Assembly: GCF_000720635.1 (NCBI RefSeq) | Contig: NZ_JOCF01000042.1 | Location: forward strand, 32,132-96,131 | Reading direction: 5' to 3' | Length of the DNA: 64,000 bases | From: Streptomyces sp. NRRL WC-3742 | Lineage (GTDB): Bacteria > Actinomycetota > Actinomycetes > Streptomycetales > Streptomycetaceae | Part shown: positions 16,609 to 25,017 of the stretch, one piece after another | Position numbering within the stretch: position 1 is the stretch's first letter | How the letters are laid out: each line of letters starts with the position of its first letter | Position numbers and translations under genes: made by a program | Notes under the pieces: generated by a model | What the model saw: only the letters and a program-made list of their open reading frames with translations | What the model was told of the DNA's origin: nothing | Database searches by the model: none

Positions 16609-18084
16609 CTACAGACCCGCCCTGTTCAGCAGCCGCTCCATGTGCTCGCCCGGAAGGAAGGGTGAGGCGCCGGCCGCTTCCGCGACGCGCTCCGAGGAGT
16701 CGGAGAGGAGACGGAGCAGGGAGGGGAGCGGGAGGTTACGGTGGGGCGCGACCGCGCGGCGGACGCGGTCTTCGGGGTCGGCGGCCAGCTTCTCGGCGAG
16801 TTCCAGGGGCAGATTCGGATCGCGGGGTGCGAAGGAGCGGAGCCGGGGCTCAGGGTCGGTGGCGAAGCGGCGCAGGGTTGCCGGCGGGAACGTCAGCACC
16901 CCCGCCTCGTCCCACCAGAACGTGAACTTGTCCTGCCGGGGCCGGTAGCGGCGCTCGATGCTCTCGGCGGTCGCGAGATCGACCAGGTGCGGGGCAATGT
17001 GCGCCATGGTGAGGCGGACCATCTCCTCGTCGTCGAGCAGTCGGGCCACCGCGTCGGCCGGAAGGGTCTTGCCGGCGATGGCCGCGGAGACGCGGAAGCT
17101 GACGTACGGCGAGTCGATGTGCGGCAGCGGATCGGCCGTCACCCAGGGCAGCCGCAGGATCCGCAGTTCGGTGGGCGCGAACGCGTTCTCGTACCACTGG
17201 AGGACCGCTTCGTCGTCCGCGTCAGGGTCCGGATCAGCCGCCGAGCGCGACAGCTCGTGGACCGAGGCGTGGATCTGCGCCCGCACGTGCTCGGGCGTGT
17301 CCGGCCGGGCGAAGACCTTCACACGGACATTCAAGTCCGGATCGACCGCAAGGGCCTCGCGAACCGGTGGCGGAAGGTCAGGGTGCCGGGCGAGCTCGGC
17401 GCGAACCTTGCTGTCCGGATCCGCGGCGAGCCGCTGGAGGGTGTCCGCGTCGAGAACGGCGCGGATGACCGCGCCCGCCCGCGTCACCGGGTCCGCCAAC
17501 AGCGCCGGCAGCAGGTCCGAGGGCGGTGTCGGATGCGGCCCGTGCGCGTAGTAGGTCGAACAGGCCGCAGCGCGGACCCTGGCCTCGGGATCGGTCAACA
17601 GAATCCGGCGGACCGCCTCCGGTGCTCCTGGCCAGTGCCTCGCCAGCGCGGCCCGGATCGCGGGGTCCGGGTCGGCGGCGAGGCGGGCCCGGAGGTCGGG
17701 CGGCGTTTCGTGGCCCTGGGCCAGGTACGTACGGACCCGTGGATCGGGGTCGTCGATGAGCTCTTCCAGCATCTCCCTCGGTGCGGTCGCGGCGTGGATG
17801 ACGAGCGCGGCCCGCACCGCCCCGTCCCGATGCGCGGCCAGTCGGAGGCGGAACCGGTCCGGCAGCCGGTCGTTGAGCGCCAGGCTGTGCAGGAGCCTGT
17901 GGTCGTCGATCGCGAGGATCTCGGCGATCATGTCCTCGGTGAGGTCCGGACGCATCGCCACCTTCCCCCCGCCCCGCCGCCATGCGAACAGTCGCCGGAC
18001 CATGGGAGCCGGCAGGGCGGAATTTGTCGCCAACCCGTCCATCACCTGGTCGAGGTGAACCGGGGTCAGATCGTCAGCATCCAT
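16609..18084 (-). CDS. Leucine-rich-repeat-variant (LRV) / HEAT-like repeat protein
   Basis: 491 residues made largely of about 24-residue helical repeats with the signature LA.DPDP.VR..LA.....P (for example ARLAADPDPAIRAALARH, RLAADPDSKVRAELARHPDLPP, ALAVDPDLNVRVKVFARPDTP, KLAADPEDRVRRAVAPHRNLP). This pattern is that of Azotobacter LRV proteins, right-handed solenoids that act as binding scaffolds. No signal peptide or catalytic motif is seen. The first helix contains VMDGLATNSALPAPMVRRLF, a common start for this Streptomyces family. Partner unknown; a decayed gene follows directly. Confidence 0.8.
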   Translation of the reverse strand: MDADDLTPVHLDQVMDGLATNSALPAPMVRRLFAWRRGGGKVAMRPDLTEDMIAEILAIDDHRLLHSLALNDRLPDRFRLRLAAHRDGAVRAALVIHAATAPREMLEELIDDPDPRVRTYLAQGHETPPDLRARLAADPDPAIRAALARHWPGAPEAVRRILLTDPEARVRAAACSTYYAHGPHPTPPSDLLPALLADPVTRAGAVIRAVLDADTLQRLAADPDSKVRAELARHPDLPPPVREALAVDPDLNVRVKVFARPDTPEHVRAQIHASVHELSRSAADPDPDADDEAVLQWYENAFAPTELRILRLPWVTADPLPHIDSPYVSFRVSAAIAGKTLPADAVARLLDDEEMVRLTMAHIAPHLVDLATAESIERRYRPRQDKFTFWWDEAGVLTFPPATLRRFATDPEPRLRSFAPRDPNLPLELAEKLAADPEDRVRRAVAPHRNLPLPSLLRLLSDSSERVAEAAGASPFLPGEHMERLLNRAGL

Positions 18085-18139
18085 GCGGCCAGCATGCCAG
18101 GTGGGCTTCGGTGTGACGCCGCTGGGAACGGGAGCCGGT

Positions 18140-19249
18140 TCAGGGGGCCGTCGCCGGGACGAGATGGTCGAGGCCCTGTGCGCTGGCCGTCGCGGCCTCG
18201 GCCGAGCGCGGCAGCATGACGCTCTCGTAGGTGCGGACGGCGGCGCCGATGGTGGATTCGGCGAGCAGGGCGTGGGCGAGGTCGGCGCCGTCGAGCATGG
18301 CGAGGTTGGCGCCCAGCCCCACCGGGGGCATCAGGTGCGCGGCGTCGCCGAGCAGGGTGACGCCGGGGACGTGCTCCCAGGTGTGGGGGGCGGGCAGGAC
18401 GAACAGGGACCGGTTGACGAACCCGGTGTCGCCGTTGCGCAGGATGTAGCGCAGGCTCTCGTCCCAGCCGTCGAACATCCTGAGGAGCTGCGTCCGTACG
18501 GCCCGGTGGTCGTCGAGGTCGACGCCGGCGGCCATGTGCCAGTCCTGCGGCTCGCGGAGCGCAATGTAGGCGCGGATGTGGCCGTTGCTGTTGCGCTGGG
18601 CGACCAGGGACCGGCCGGCGCCCTTCACCAGCATCGATCCGTTGCCGACCAGGCGAGCGAGGTCGGGGTGGCGGGTGTCGCAGTCGTCGAAGCCGGTCTC
18701 GAGGAAGGTGACGCCGGTGTAGCGGGGTGCGGCGGGGGACAGCGCCGGGCGGACGCGTGACCAGGCGCCGTCGGCGCCGACCACCAGGTCGAAGTCCTCG
18801 GCGCTGCCGTCGGCGAAGAGGAGGCGACAGGTGCCGTCCGGCAGGGGGATGACCCCGGTGACGGCGCGGTCCCACTGGACCGTGTTGTCGGTGAGCGAGT
18901 CCAGGAGCAGGCCGCGCAGTTGGCCGCGGTCGATCTCCGGTCGGTCGTCGCCGGCGGACGGCGGCTGCTTCGCCAGGGGGGCGGCGGTGGCGAAGTCGAG
19001 CACGCGCCACTCGTCGGCTTCGGGGCGGGCGAGGTCGTGGAACCGGTCGAGGAGGCCCGCCGCACGCAGGGCGGCCTGGCCGGTGTCGGCATGCATGTCG
19101 AGGGTGCCGCCCTGCGGGCGGGCGTCGGCGGATGCCTCGCGTTCGAAGACGGTGACGGCGCGACCGTGCCGCTGGAGGACCCGGGCGCAGGTGAGGCCGC
19201 CGAGGCCGGCGCCGACGATCGCGATGCGGGGTTCAGGAGAAAGGTTCAC
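18140..19249 (-). CDS. TetX-like FAD-dependent monooxygenase
   Basis: 369 residues. The order of motifs is that of TetX tetracycline monooxygenases: AIVGAGLGGLTCARVLQRHG (FAD), ARPQGGTLDMHADTGQAALRAAGL (TetX has the same GGTLDLH...GQEA block), EIDRGQLRGLLLDSL, WDRAVTGV, DLVVGADGAWSRVRPAL, and LLGDAAHLMPPVGLGANLAMLDGADLA. Close relatives oxidise aromatic polyketides or inactivate tetracyclines, so a resistance or tailoring role is plausible but unproven. The GTG at 19249 follows GAGGAG. It is divergent from a TetR gene at 19374. Confidence 0.85.
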   Translation of the reverse strand: MNLSPEPRIAIVGAGLGGLTCARVLQRHGRAVTVFEREASADARPQGGTLDMHADTGQAALRAAGLLDRFHDLARPEADEWRVLDFATAAPLAKQPPSAGDDRPEIDRGQLRGLLLDSLTDNTVQWDRAVTGVIPLPDGTCRLLFADGSAEDFDLVVGADGAWSRVRPALSPAAPRYTGVTFLETGFDDCDTRHPDLARLVGNGSMLVKGAGRSLVAQRNSNGHIRAYIALREPQDWHMAAGVDLDDHRAVRTQLLRMFDGWDESLRYILRNGDTGFVNRSLFVLPAPHTWEHVPGVTLLGDAAHLMPPVGLGANLAMLDGADLAHALLAESTIGAAVRTYESVMLPRSAEAATASAQGLDHLVPATAP

Positions 19250-19373
19250 GGGAGTGCTCCTCGGGAGGTGGATGAGCTGCCGGGAGGTCCGGCATCACCA
19301 CAAAAGCACACTCGCTAAATAAGTGCAACGACTACGTGTTTGGAGCGAATGCACCTTGAGGTACGGTGGGAGA
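19250..19373. promoter_or_regulatory. Divergent TetX-like/TetR promoter region
   Basis: 124 bp between two divergent starts. It holds AAGTGCA (19321) facing TGCACCTT (about 19350), and an AGCGA/TCGCT pair (GCTAAAT near 19314 and GGAGCGAAT near 19342), compatible with a TetR operator that would control both genes. The symmetry is partial. Confidence 0.45.
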
Positions 19374-19967
19374 GTGACCGAACCGACCGGGCGCCGCGAG
19401 CGCAAGAAGGCCCAGACCCGCCAGGCCCTGGCCGACGCCGCACTCGAGCTCTTCCTCGAACGCGGCTACGACCAGGTCGGCGTCAAGGACGTCGCCGACG
19501 CCGCGGATGTCTCGGTGACGACTCTGTTCAAGCACTTCACCGGCAAGGAGGCCCTGGTCTTCGACCAGGACGACGACCTGGAGGCGGCCCTCGTCGCCGC
19601 CGTGCGCGACCGGCCCCCGGGCCAGTCAATCCCGCAGGCGCTGCGTGATCACCTGCTGATGAGCCAGAGCCAACTCGCCGTCCATGCCGCCGATCCACGG
19701 TTCGCCGACTTCGCGCGCATGGTGCAGGAGACCCCCGCGCTGCGGGACTACGCCCAACGGATGTGGACGCGCTACGAATCGGCCCTGACCAGGGCCATCG
19801 CCGAGGCCGTGGGCGCGCCCGAGGACGACGTCAGCTGCGCGGCCCTGGCCCGTTTCGCCCTGGAGTCCCGCAGCCTGATCCTGGGGCACGCCGAACCGCG
19901 CCGGGCCGCCGACGAGGTCTTCGCGCTGCTCGAACACGGCTGGGCGGCCTCCCATCCGGGAAACTGA
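19374..19967 (+). CDS. TetR-family regulator, divergent from the TetX-like gene
   Basis: 197 residues from the GTG at 19374, which starts at the usual distance before the DNA-binding domain (RRERKKAQTRQALADAALELFLERGYDQVGVKDVADAADVSVTTLFKHF). The long C-terminal part (DPRFADFARMVQETPALRDYAQRMW) is of the MftR/SCO1712-like type with DEVFALLEHGW at the end. GGTGGGAG lies very close to the start. Divergence from the TetX-like gene makes it the probable repressor of that monooxygenase, derepressed by its substrate. Confidence 0.9.
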   Translation: MTEPTGRRERKKAQTRQALADAALELFLERGYDQVGVKDVADAADVSVTTLFKHFTGKEALVFDQDDDLEAALVAAVRDRPPGQSIPQALRDHLLMSQSQLAVHAADPRFADFARMVQETPALRDYAQRMWTRYESALTRAIAEAVGAPEDDVSCAALARFALESRSLILGHAEPRRAADEVFALLEHGWAASHPGN

Positions 19968-20064
19968 CCCCGGCCTGCGGTGCCGGCGGTGCGCTGCCGT
20001 TCGGGTTGAGCGGGCGGCTGCTCGCCGGGAATCGTGTGGGCAGGTGGGCGGTAGTGTCGGGGGT

Positions 20065-20193
20065 ATGACTGTTCGCCCGGTACGCCATGGTTCGTTGGTT
20101 GAAGAGGCGGTGGCTGAGCTGCGGCGATCGGTCGGCGGCGGGGAGCGGCCGGTGGCGGACGGGTGGCGCGCGGTCGGCGCCGAAGCGCGGTGA
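20065..20193 (+). pseudogene. N-terminal remnant of a GntR/FadR-type regulator
   Basis: The 42-codon frame begins MTVRPVRHGSLVEEAVAEL, closely like the start of Streptomyces FCD/FadR-type GntR proteins (PVRRGSLVDQAVEQLR), but the winged helix never follows; it ends at 20193, overlapping the GTG of the next TetR gene (GTGA). It is either a relic or a short leader frame that couples translation of the TetR gene. Confidence 0.45.
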
Positions 20194-20750
20194 GTGATCG
20201 GCGGACGGTGTTGGCGGACGCCGCGATCGGGGTGCTCGCGGATGCCGGGGTGCGGGGGCTGACGCACCGGGCGGTGGATGCGGCGGCCGGGCTGCCGGTG
20301 GGGACGACCTCGGCCTATCTGCGGACCAGGCAGGCGCTGTTGACGGCGCTGGTGCGGCGCCTGGTGGAGCTGGACCAGGGCGAGCTGCAGGCGGCGGGGG
20401 AGCGGGTCACGATCGGATCGTCCGCCGAACTGGTGCACGGGATCGCCGAGTTGATCGAGCGGCGGCTCACCGGTGAGGGGCGCCGCCGCTCGCTGGCCCG
20501 GTACGCGTGTGCGGTGGAGAGCGTGCGGGACGCGGAGTTGCGGGAGATCCTCGTGCCCAGGGAGAACGCGGGGCGCGCCGCCGTGCGGGCGTTCCTCGCC
20601 GATCAGGGTGTGCCCGATCCGGAGGCGCGGACGACCACCCTGCTGGCCTGCGTCGACGGGTTGGTGTTCGACCGGCTGGTGGGCGGGGGCGGGGTGCGGG
20701 TGGAGGAGATCGAGGGGCTGGTGGCCGCCGCCCTGAGAACGGGCGCCTAG
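20190..20750 (+). CDS. TetR-family transcriptional regulator
   Basis: 186 residues from the GTG at 20190. The helix-turn-helix is VLADAAIGVLADAGVRGLTHRAVDAAAGLPVGTTSAYLRTRQALL, with the atypical PVGTTSAY recognition helix common in one Streptomyces TetR subgroup. The C-terminal half has few known marks (CAVESVRDAELREILVPRENAGRAAVRAFL). Its stop overlaps that of the convergent TetR gene (CTAG at 20747-20750). No divergent partner gene is present, so its target is not evident from context. Confidence 0.85.
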   Translation: MSDRRTVLADAAIGVLADAGVRGLTHRAVDAAAGLPVGTTSAYLRTRQALLTALVRRLVELDQGELQAAGERVTIGSSAELVHGIAELIERRLTGEGRRRSLARYACAVESVRDAELREILVPRENAGRAAVRAFLADQGVPDPEARTTTLLACVDGLVFDRLVGGGGVRVEEIEGLVAAALRTGA

Positions 20751-21442
20751 GCGCCGCGCAGTTCGGCCGCGTAGCCGGCGAGCAGGATGCGCAGGGTGCG
20801 GTGGAAGCGCTGTTCCGCGTCGAGTCCGGCCCCGGTGGTGAAGGCCCGGGAGAGGTGGGGGTAGGTGTCGGCGTCCAGGGAGGCGAACTGGGCGGGGTCG
20901 GGTTCGGTGCCTTCGTGGTCGGGGGTTTCGCCGGCTTCGGCGAGGGTGTTGCCGAGGGTCCACTGGACGACGGAGTTGAGGATGTCGAGGGCGTCGGCGA
21001 GGGGGACGCCGTCCTGGTCGAGGACGGTGAGGCCGCGTTCGAGGAGGGCGAGAGCGGCGGGGGTGGCGGCGGGGCGGGTGGCGAGCACGGTGAGCATGGC
21101 GGGGTGGTCGAGGAGCATCCGGCGCAGGGCGACGGCGAAGTCGCGGACGGTGTCGGTCCAGGGGCCGGTGGGGTCGACGAAGAGGTCTCCGGCGGAGAGT
21201 TCCAGGAGGCGTTCCACCATGCCGTCGAGCAGGGCGGCCTTGCTGGGCACGTAGTGGTAGAGCGTCATTCCCTCGACGCCGAGGGCGGCGCCGAGCTTGC
21301 GGTTGGAGAGCGCGGCGAGACCGAACTCGTCGACGTGGGCGAGGGCGGCGTCGATGACCTTCTCGCGGGTGAGGCCCGTCCTGGGGCGGCTGCTTCGGCT
21401 CGGCATCTGCTGCTCCTCCGGCTGCGGATCGGTGCTTGACAA
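20747..21442 (-). CDS. TetR-family regulator (TetR_C type)
   Basis: 231 residues. The DNA-binding part is GLTREKVIDAALAHVDEFGLAALSNRKLGAALGVEGMTLYHYVPSKAALL (residues about 20-70), and the C-terminal half (MLLDHPAMLTVLATRP, ALDILNSVVQWTLGN) fits the TetR_C domain of drug-responsive repressors. ATG at 21442 is used here; an in-frame ATG at 21406 would shorten it by 12 residues. Two near-identical palindromes lie immediately upstream, in the 73 bp shared with the divergent small gene, so it most likely represses itself and that gene. Confidence 0.88.
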   Translation of the reverse strand: MSSTDPQPEEQQMPSRSSRPRTGLTREKVIDAALAHVDEFGLAALSNRKLGAALGVEGMTLYHYVPSKAALLDGMVERLLELSAGDLFVDPTGPWTDTVRDFAVALRRMLLDHPAMLTVLATRPAATPAALALLERGLTVLDQDGVPLADALDILNSVVQWTLGNTLAEAGETPDHEGTEPDPAQFASLDADTYPHLSRAFTTGAGLDAEQRFHRTLRILLAGYAAELRGA

Positions 21443-21443
21443 T

Positions 21444-21496
21444 TCTTGCAGTGCAAGAGAACACTAGTCGACGTCAGTTTCTTGCACTGCAAGAAA
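21444..21496. promoter_or_regulatory. Twin TetR operators CTTGCA-N-TGCAAG
   Basis: TCTTGCAGTGCAAGA (21444-21458) and TTTCTTGCACTGCAAGAAA (21478-21496) are perfect palindromes with one central base, 36 bp apart centre to centre. They fill the spacer between the divergent TetR gene and the 110-residue protein gene. Confidence 0.8.
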
Positions 21497-21515
21497 AACA
21501 CTGAGGGGGATGACG

Positions 21516-21848
21516 ATGCGACTGGTCGCCGTAATGGTGCGCAAGCTCAACGAGGGTGTGGACTACGAGGAGTTCCGCAAGGGCTGGATTCCGGACGAGG
21601 TTTTCCCGGACGACCCGCGCACCAAGGTGATCTCGGCCTCGGCACTGGAGGACTCGCGGGAGATCATCACGATCGCCCTGATCGAGGGGGACCACGGGCC
21701 CGAGTCGATGCAGGCGTGGATCGAGCGGATGGCGCCGGTCGAGGCGCGCCGCTTCGAGCGGATCAAGGGCCTGGTCGGCCCGCCGACCCTGAACGCCGTC
21801 TACCAGGTGCTCGCCGAGGACGACCTGTCGAAGCCGCTCGCGGGCTGA
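21516..21848 (+). CDS. Small hypothetical protein, ferredoxin-like fold likely
   Basis: 110 residues starting MRLVAVMVRKLNEGVDYEEFRKGW. GAGGGGG at a proper distance favours the ATG at 21516 over one at 21510. The alternation of strands and helices (MRLVAVMVRKL, REIITIALIEG, SMQAWIERMAPVEARRFERI) suggests an alpha/beta-barrel dimer of the antibiotic-monooxygenase/NIPSNAP type, but no catalytic residues can be named. It is divergent from a TetR gene and shares two operators with it, so it is probably the induced target. Confidence 0.65.
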   Translation: MRLVAVMVRKLNEGVDYEEFRKGWIPDEVFPDDPRTKVISASALEDSREIITIALIEGDHGPESMQAWIERMAPVEARRFERIKGLVGPPTLNAVYQVLAEDDLSKPLAG

Positions 21849-22066
21849 CGGGAGTCGAGGGGGCTCGACCCCGGGGGAGGGGCGGCCGTGGGCCGAGCGC
21901 CGGATTGGCGCCCGGTCAGGTCAACGAAGTCTCAAGTCCGTTTATTCACAGAATATTCCGGCCTCTAAATGGAAGCCGCCTGGAACATTTACGGTGCTTT
22001 GAGGGTCTTCACACGGAGTTCTCAGACTGACAGGCTTGGGCCGCCCTTTCCTACGGAGGAGGTTCC

Positions 22067-23683
22067 TTGACCCGCATATCCACGCTGGCCGGCGCCGTCA
22101 CGTGCGCGCTCGCCCTCGTCACCGGCACCGCCGTCGCCGCGTCCGCTGCGCCGATCGACCAGGTGCCGGGCACGGCGTCCGAGGCGAAGGTCGACCCTGT
22201 CGCCTGGACCCCGTGCAACCCGGACCCGAGCAAGCCGGACCCAGGCGTCTACGACTGCGCCACCTACCAGGTCCCGCTCGACTACGACGACCCGAACGGT
22301 GCGAAGATCGGCATCGCCATGCTGCGGCACCGGGCGAGCGACCCGTCCAAGCGCATCGGCTCGCTGTTCCTCAACCCCGGCGGTCCGGGTGGCAGTGGCT
22401 ACATGTGGGCGACCACCACCCGTTTCGGTGCCGAGGTGCAGGCGAAGTTCGACCTGGTCGGCTTCGACCCGCGCGGTGTGGCCCGGAGCAACCCGCTCAA
22501 GTGCTTCAAGACCCAGGAGGACGCCGACGCGGTCAACAACCGCATGGTCGGTGTCCCGGTCACCAAGGCCGAGATCGACGAGACCCTGGACGCCGACCAG
22601 GACTACACGGACGCCTGCAGCCAGAACGCCGGCCCGCTGATCGAGCACATGTCGACCATCAACGTGGTCCGCGACCTCGACCGGATGCGCCGCGCCGTCG
22701 GCGACTCCCAGCTGACCTTCGCCGGGTTCTCGTACGGCACGCTCATCGGTGCGACGTACGCCAACATGTACCCGAGCAAGGTGCGCGCGATCATCGTCGA
22801 CGGCAACGTCGACCCCAACCTGCGCCTGCACAACGGCCTGGAGTACGACCGCCAGCGCGCGGGCGGCTTCGAGCTGGCGCTGGCCGAGTTCCTCAAGCGC
22901 TGTCAGACCGCCGGTGCCCCGCGCTGCGCCTTCGGCGACGGCGACACCCGCGCCAAGTTCGACGAGCTGCGCGACCACCTGCGCACCAGCCCGGTCACCC
23001 TGCCGAGCGGCCAGCAGGTCACGCTGAGCAGCTTCACCAGCGAGGTCGCCGGGGCGCTGTACTCGCAGGCCAAGCTGGCCCCGCTGGCCAAGTCGCTGCA
23101 GGCGTCCTACCGGGCGATGAAGCCGGCCCCGGCCGCGCTGCTCGCGCCCAAGGCCACCGCCGCGGACCCGGACGAGGACCTGCTGGCCGTGCCGCTGAAG
23201 CACGCGCTGCGCGAGGCCCCCGTCGACTCCGAGTACACCGCTGACGACTCGTACCTGGGCGTCAACTGCCAGGACAAGCCGTACCCGTCGAACGACAGCG
23301 TCTTCGCCAACGCGGCCAACGTGTGGGAGAAGGAGTCGCCGACCTTCGGCCGCTACCAGGCGTTCGACTCCCCGGCCTGCGCCAGCTGGCCGGCCCCGGC
23401 CCGCGACGCCGAGCGCTTCAAGGGTCCGTGGAACCGGAAGACCTCCAACACCGTGATGGTCGTCGGCAACCTGTACGACCCGGCGACGCAGTACAAGTTC
23501 GCCGAGCGGATGCAGCAGCAGCTGGGCAACGCGGTGCTGGTCAGTGTCGACTCGATCGAGCACTGTGCGGTCGGCCGCAGCAAGGCCCTGAACGGCCTCG
23601 TCACCCGCTACCTGGTGGACGGCACCGCGCCGCAGCCGGGTCAGCTGCTCAAGCCGGACCTGGAGATCTTCCCGGCGGTGTGA
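22067..23683 (+). CDS. Secreted alpha/beta-hydrolase, tripeptidyl-aminopeptidase (TAP) family
   Basis: 538 residues from a TTG at 22067, preceded by GGAGGAGG at 8 nt; no ATG/GTG fits better. The Sec signal is ISTLAGAVTCALALVTGTAVAASAAP, cut after an Ala-rich end. The hydrolase shows the oxyanion block NPGGPGGSGY, nucleophile elbow GFSYGT, and the late block VVGNLYDPATQYKFAERM with catalytic Asp and IEHC before the C-terminal TAP-like domain (His in that block). Related Streptomyces enzymes release N-terminal tripeptides from secreted proteins or hydrolyse peptide antibiotics. A strong hairpin terminator follows. Confidence 0.88.
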   Translation: MTRISTLAGAVTCALALVTGTAVAASAAPIDQVPGTASEAKVDPVAWTPCNPDPSKPDPGVYDCATYQVPLDYDDPNGAKIGIAMLRHRASDPSKRIGSLFLNPGGPGGSGYMWATTTRFGAEVQAKFDLVGFDPRGVARSNPLKCFKTQEDADAVNNRMVGVPVTKAEIDETLDADQDYTDACSQNAGPLIEHMSTINVVRDLDRMRRAVGDSQLTFAGFSYGTLIGATYANMYPSKVRAIIVDGNVDPNLRLHNGLEYDRQRAGGFELALAEFLKRCQTAGAPRCAFGDGDTRAKFDELRDHLRTSPVTLPSGQQVTLSSFTSEVAGALYSQAKLAPLAKSLQASYRAMKPAPAALLAPKATAADPDEDLLAVPLKHALREAPVDSEYTADDSYLGVNCQDKPYPSNDSVFANAANVWEKESPTFGRYQAFDSPACASWPAPARDAERFKGPWNRKTSNTVMVVGNLYDPATQYKFAERMQQQLGNAVLVSVDSIEHCAVGRSKALNGLVTRYLVDGTAPQPGQLLKPDLEIFPAV

Positions 23684-23738
23684 CGACCGGTGTGATGACC
23701 GGTGCGACGGCCGGTGTGACGGCCTGAGAACGGATATA

Positions 23739-23778
23739 CGGATGTGGTGGCCGGCGATGTTGCCGGCCACCACATCCG
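23739..23778. terminator. 17-bp-stem hairpin between convergent genes
   Basis: Left arm 23739-23755 (CGGATGTGGTGGCCGGC), loop GATGTT, right arm 23762-23778, all perfectly paired; CGCGTTTT follows. It serves the TAP hydrolase gene and, on the other strand, the ABC ATPase gene ending at 23886. Confidence 0.85.
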
Positions 23779-23885
23779 CGTTTTCGGGGAGAGGGAAGTA
23801 CGTTTTCAGAGTTCGCCGACGAATCGGCGTACGGAAATGGTCCCGGCCGCGACGACGACCGGGACCGGGAGGAATTCCTGCAGAA

Positions 23886-24611
<726 letters not shown>

Positions 24612-25017
24612 GTGGCGTCCCCCTGTGAAACGTCTCTACCCGGTTCCACGGCCGGGACGGCGGGGTCGGTTCACGCGTTTCCGTGGAAGTTTCGGAATCG
24701 TCGGATTCCGTTTCCGGCGGGGGCGTGGCGGCGGTGGCTTCCGGGTGTGTCTGTAGTGTGCATGGCATATCAGAGGCAACCCCTCGGTGGAGTGGCTTCC
24801 AATGCAAGGAATTTGCTCACTACTTACTCGATTCGCGCAAGTCCCTTCCGTTCCCGGATCGAATCTGACAGAGTCGTCCGCTATCCGGCGACCGATAGCC
24901 GGTGATCTCTGCACTTGATGTGCTCGAAGAGTGTCCGTCGCGGGCTGGATTGTGCCCGAAATGGAATGTGAACGAGCCCGGGACGCAACCGGGGACGTAA
25001 AGCGGGGGAGGAATCAC
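24612..25017. promoter_or_regulatory. Divergent ABC locus control region with two palindromes
   Basis: 406 bp with no supported gene and lower G/C between 24690 and 24930. CGGAATC-GTCG-GATTCCG (24693-24710) is a perfect 7-bp dyad near the ATPase start. GCTATC-N8-GATAGC (24880-24899) lies about 120 bp upstream of the permease start. Either could be an operator for the exporter genes; no regulator gene is adjacent. Confidence 0.5.
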
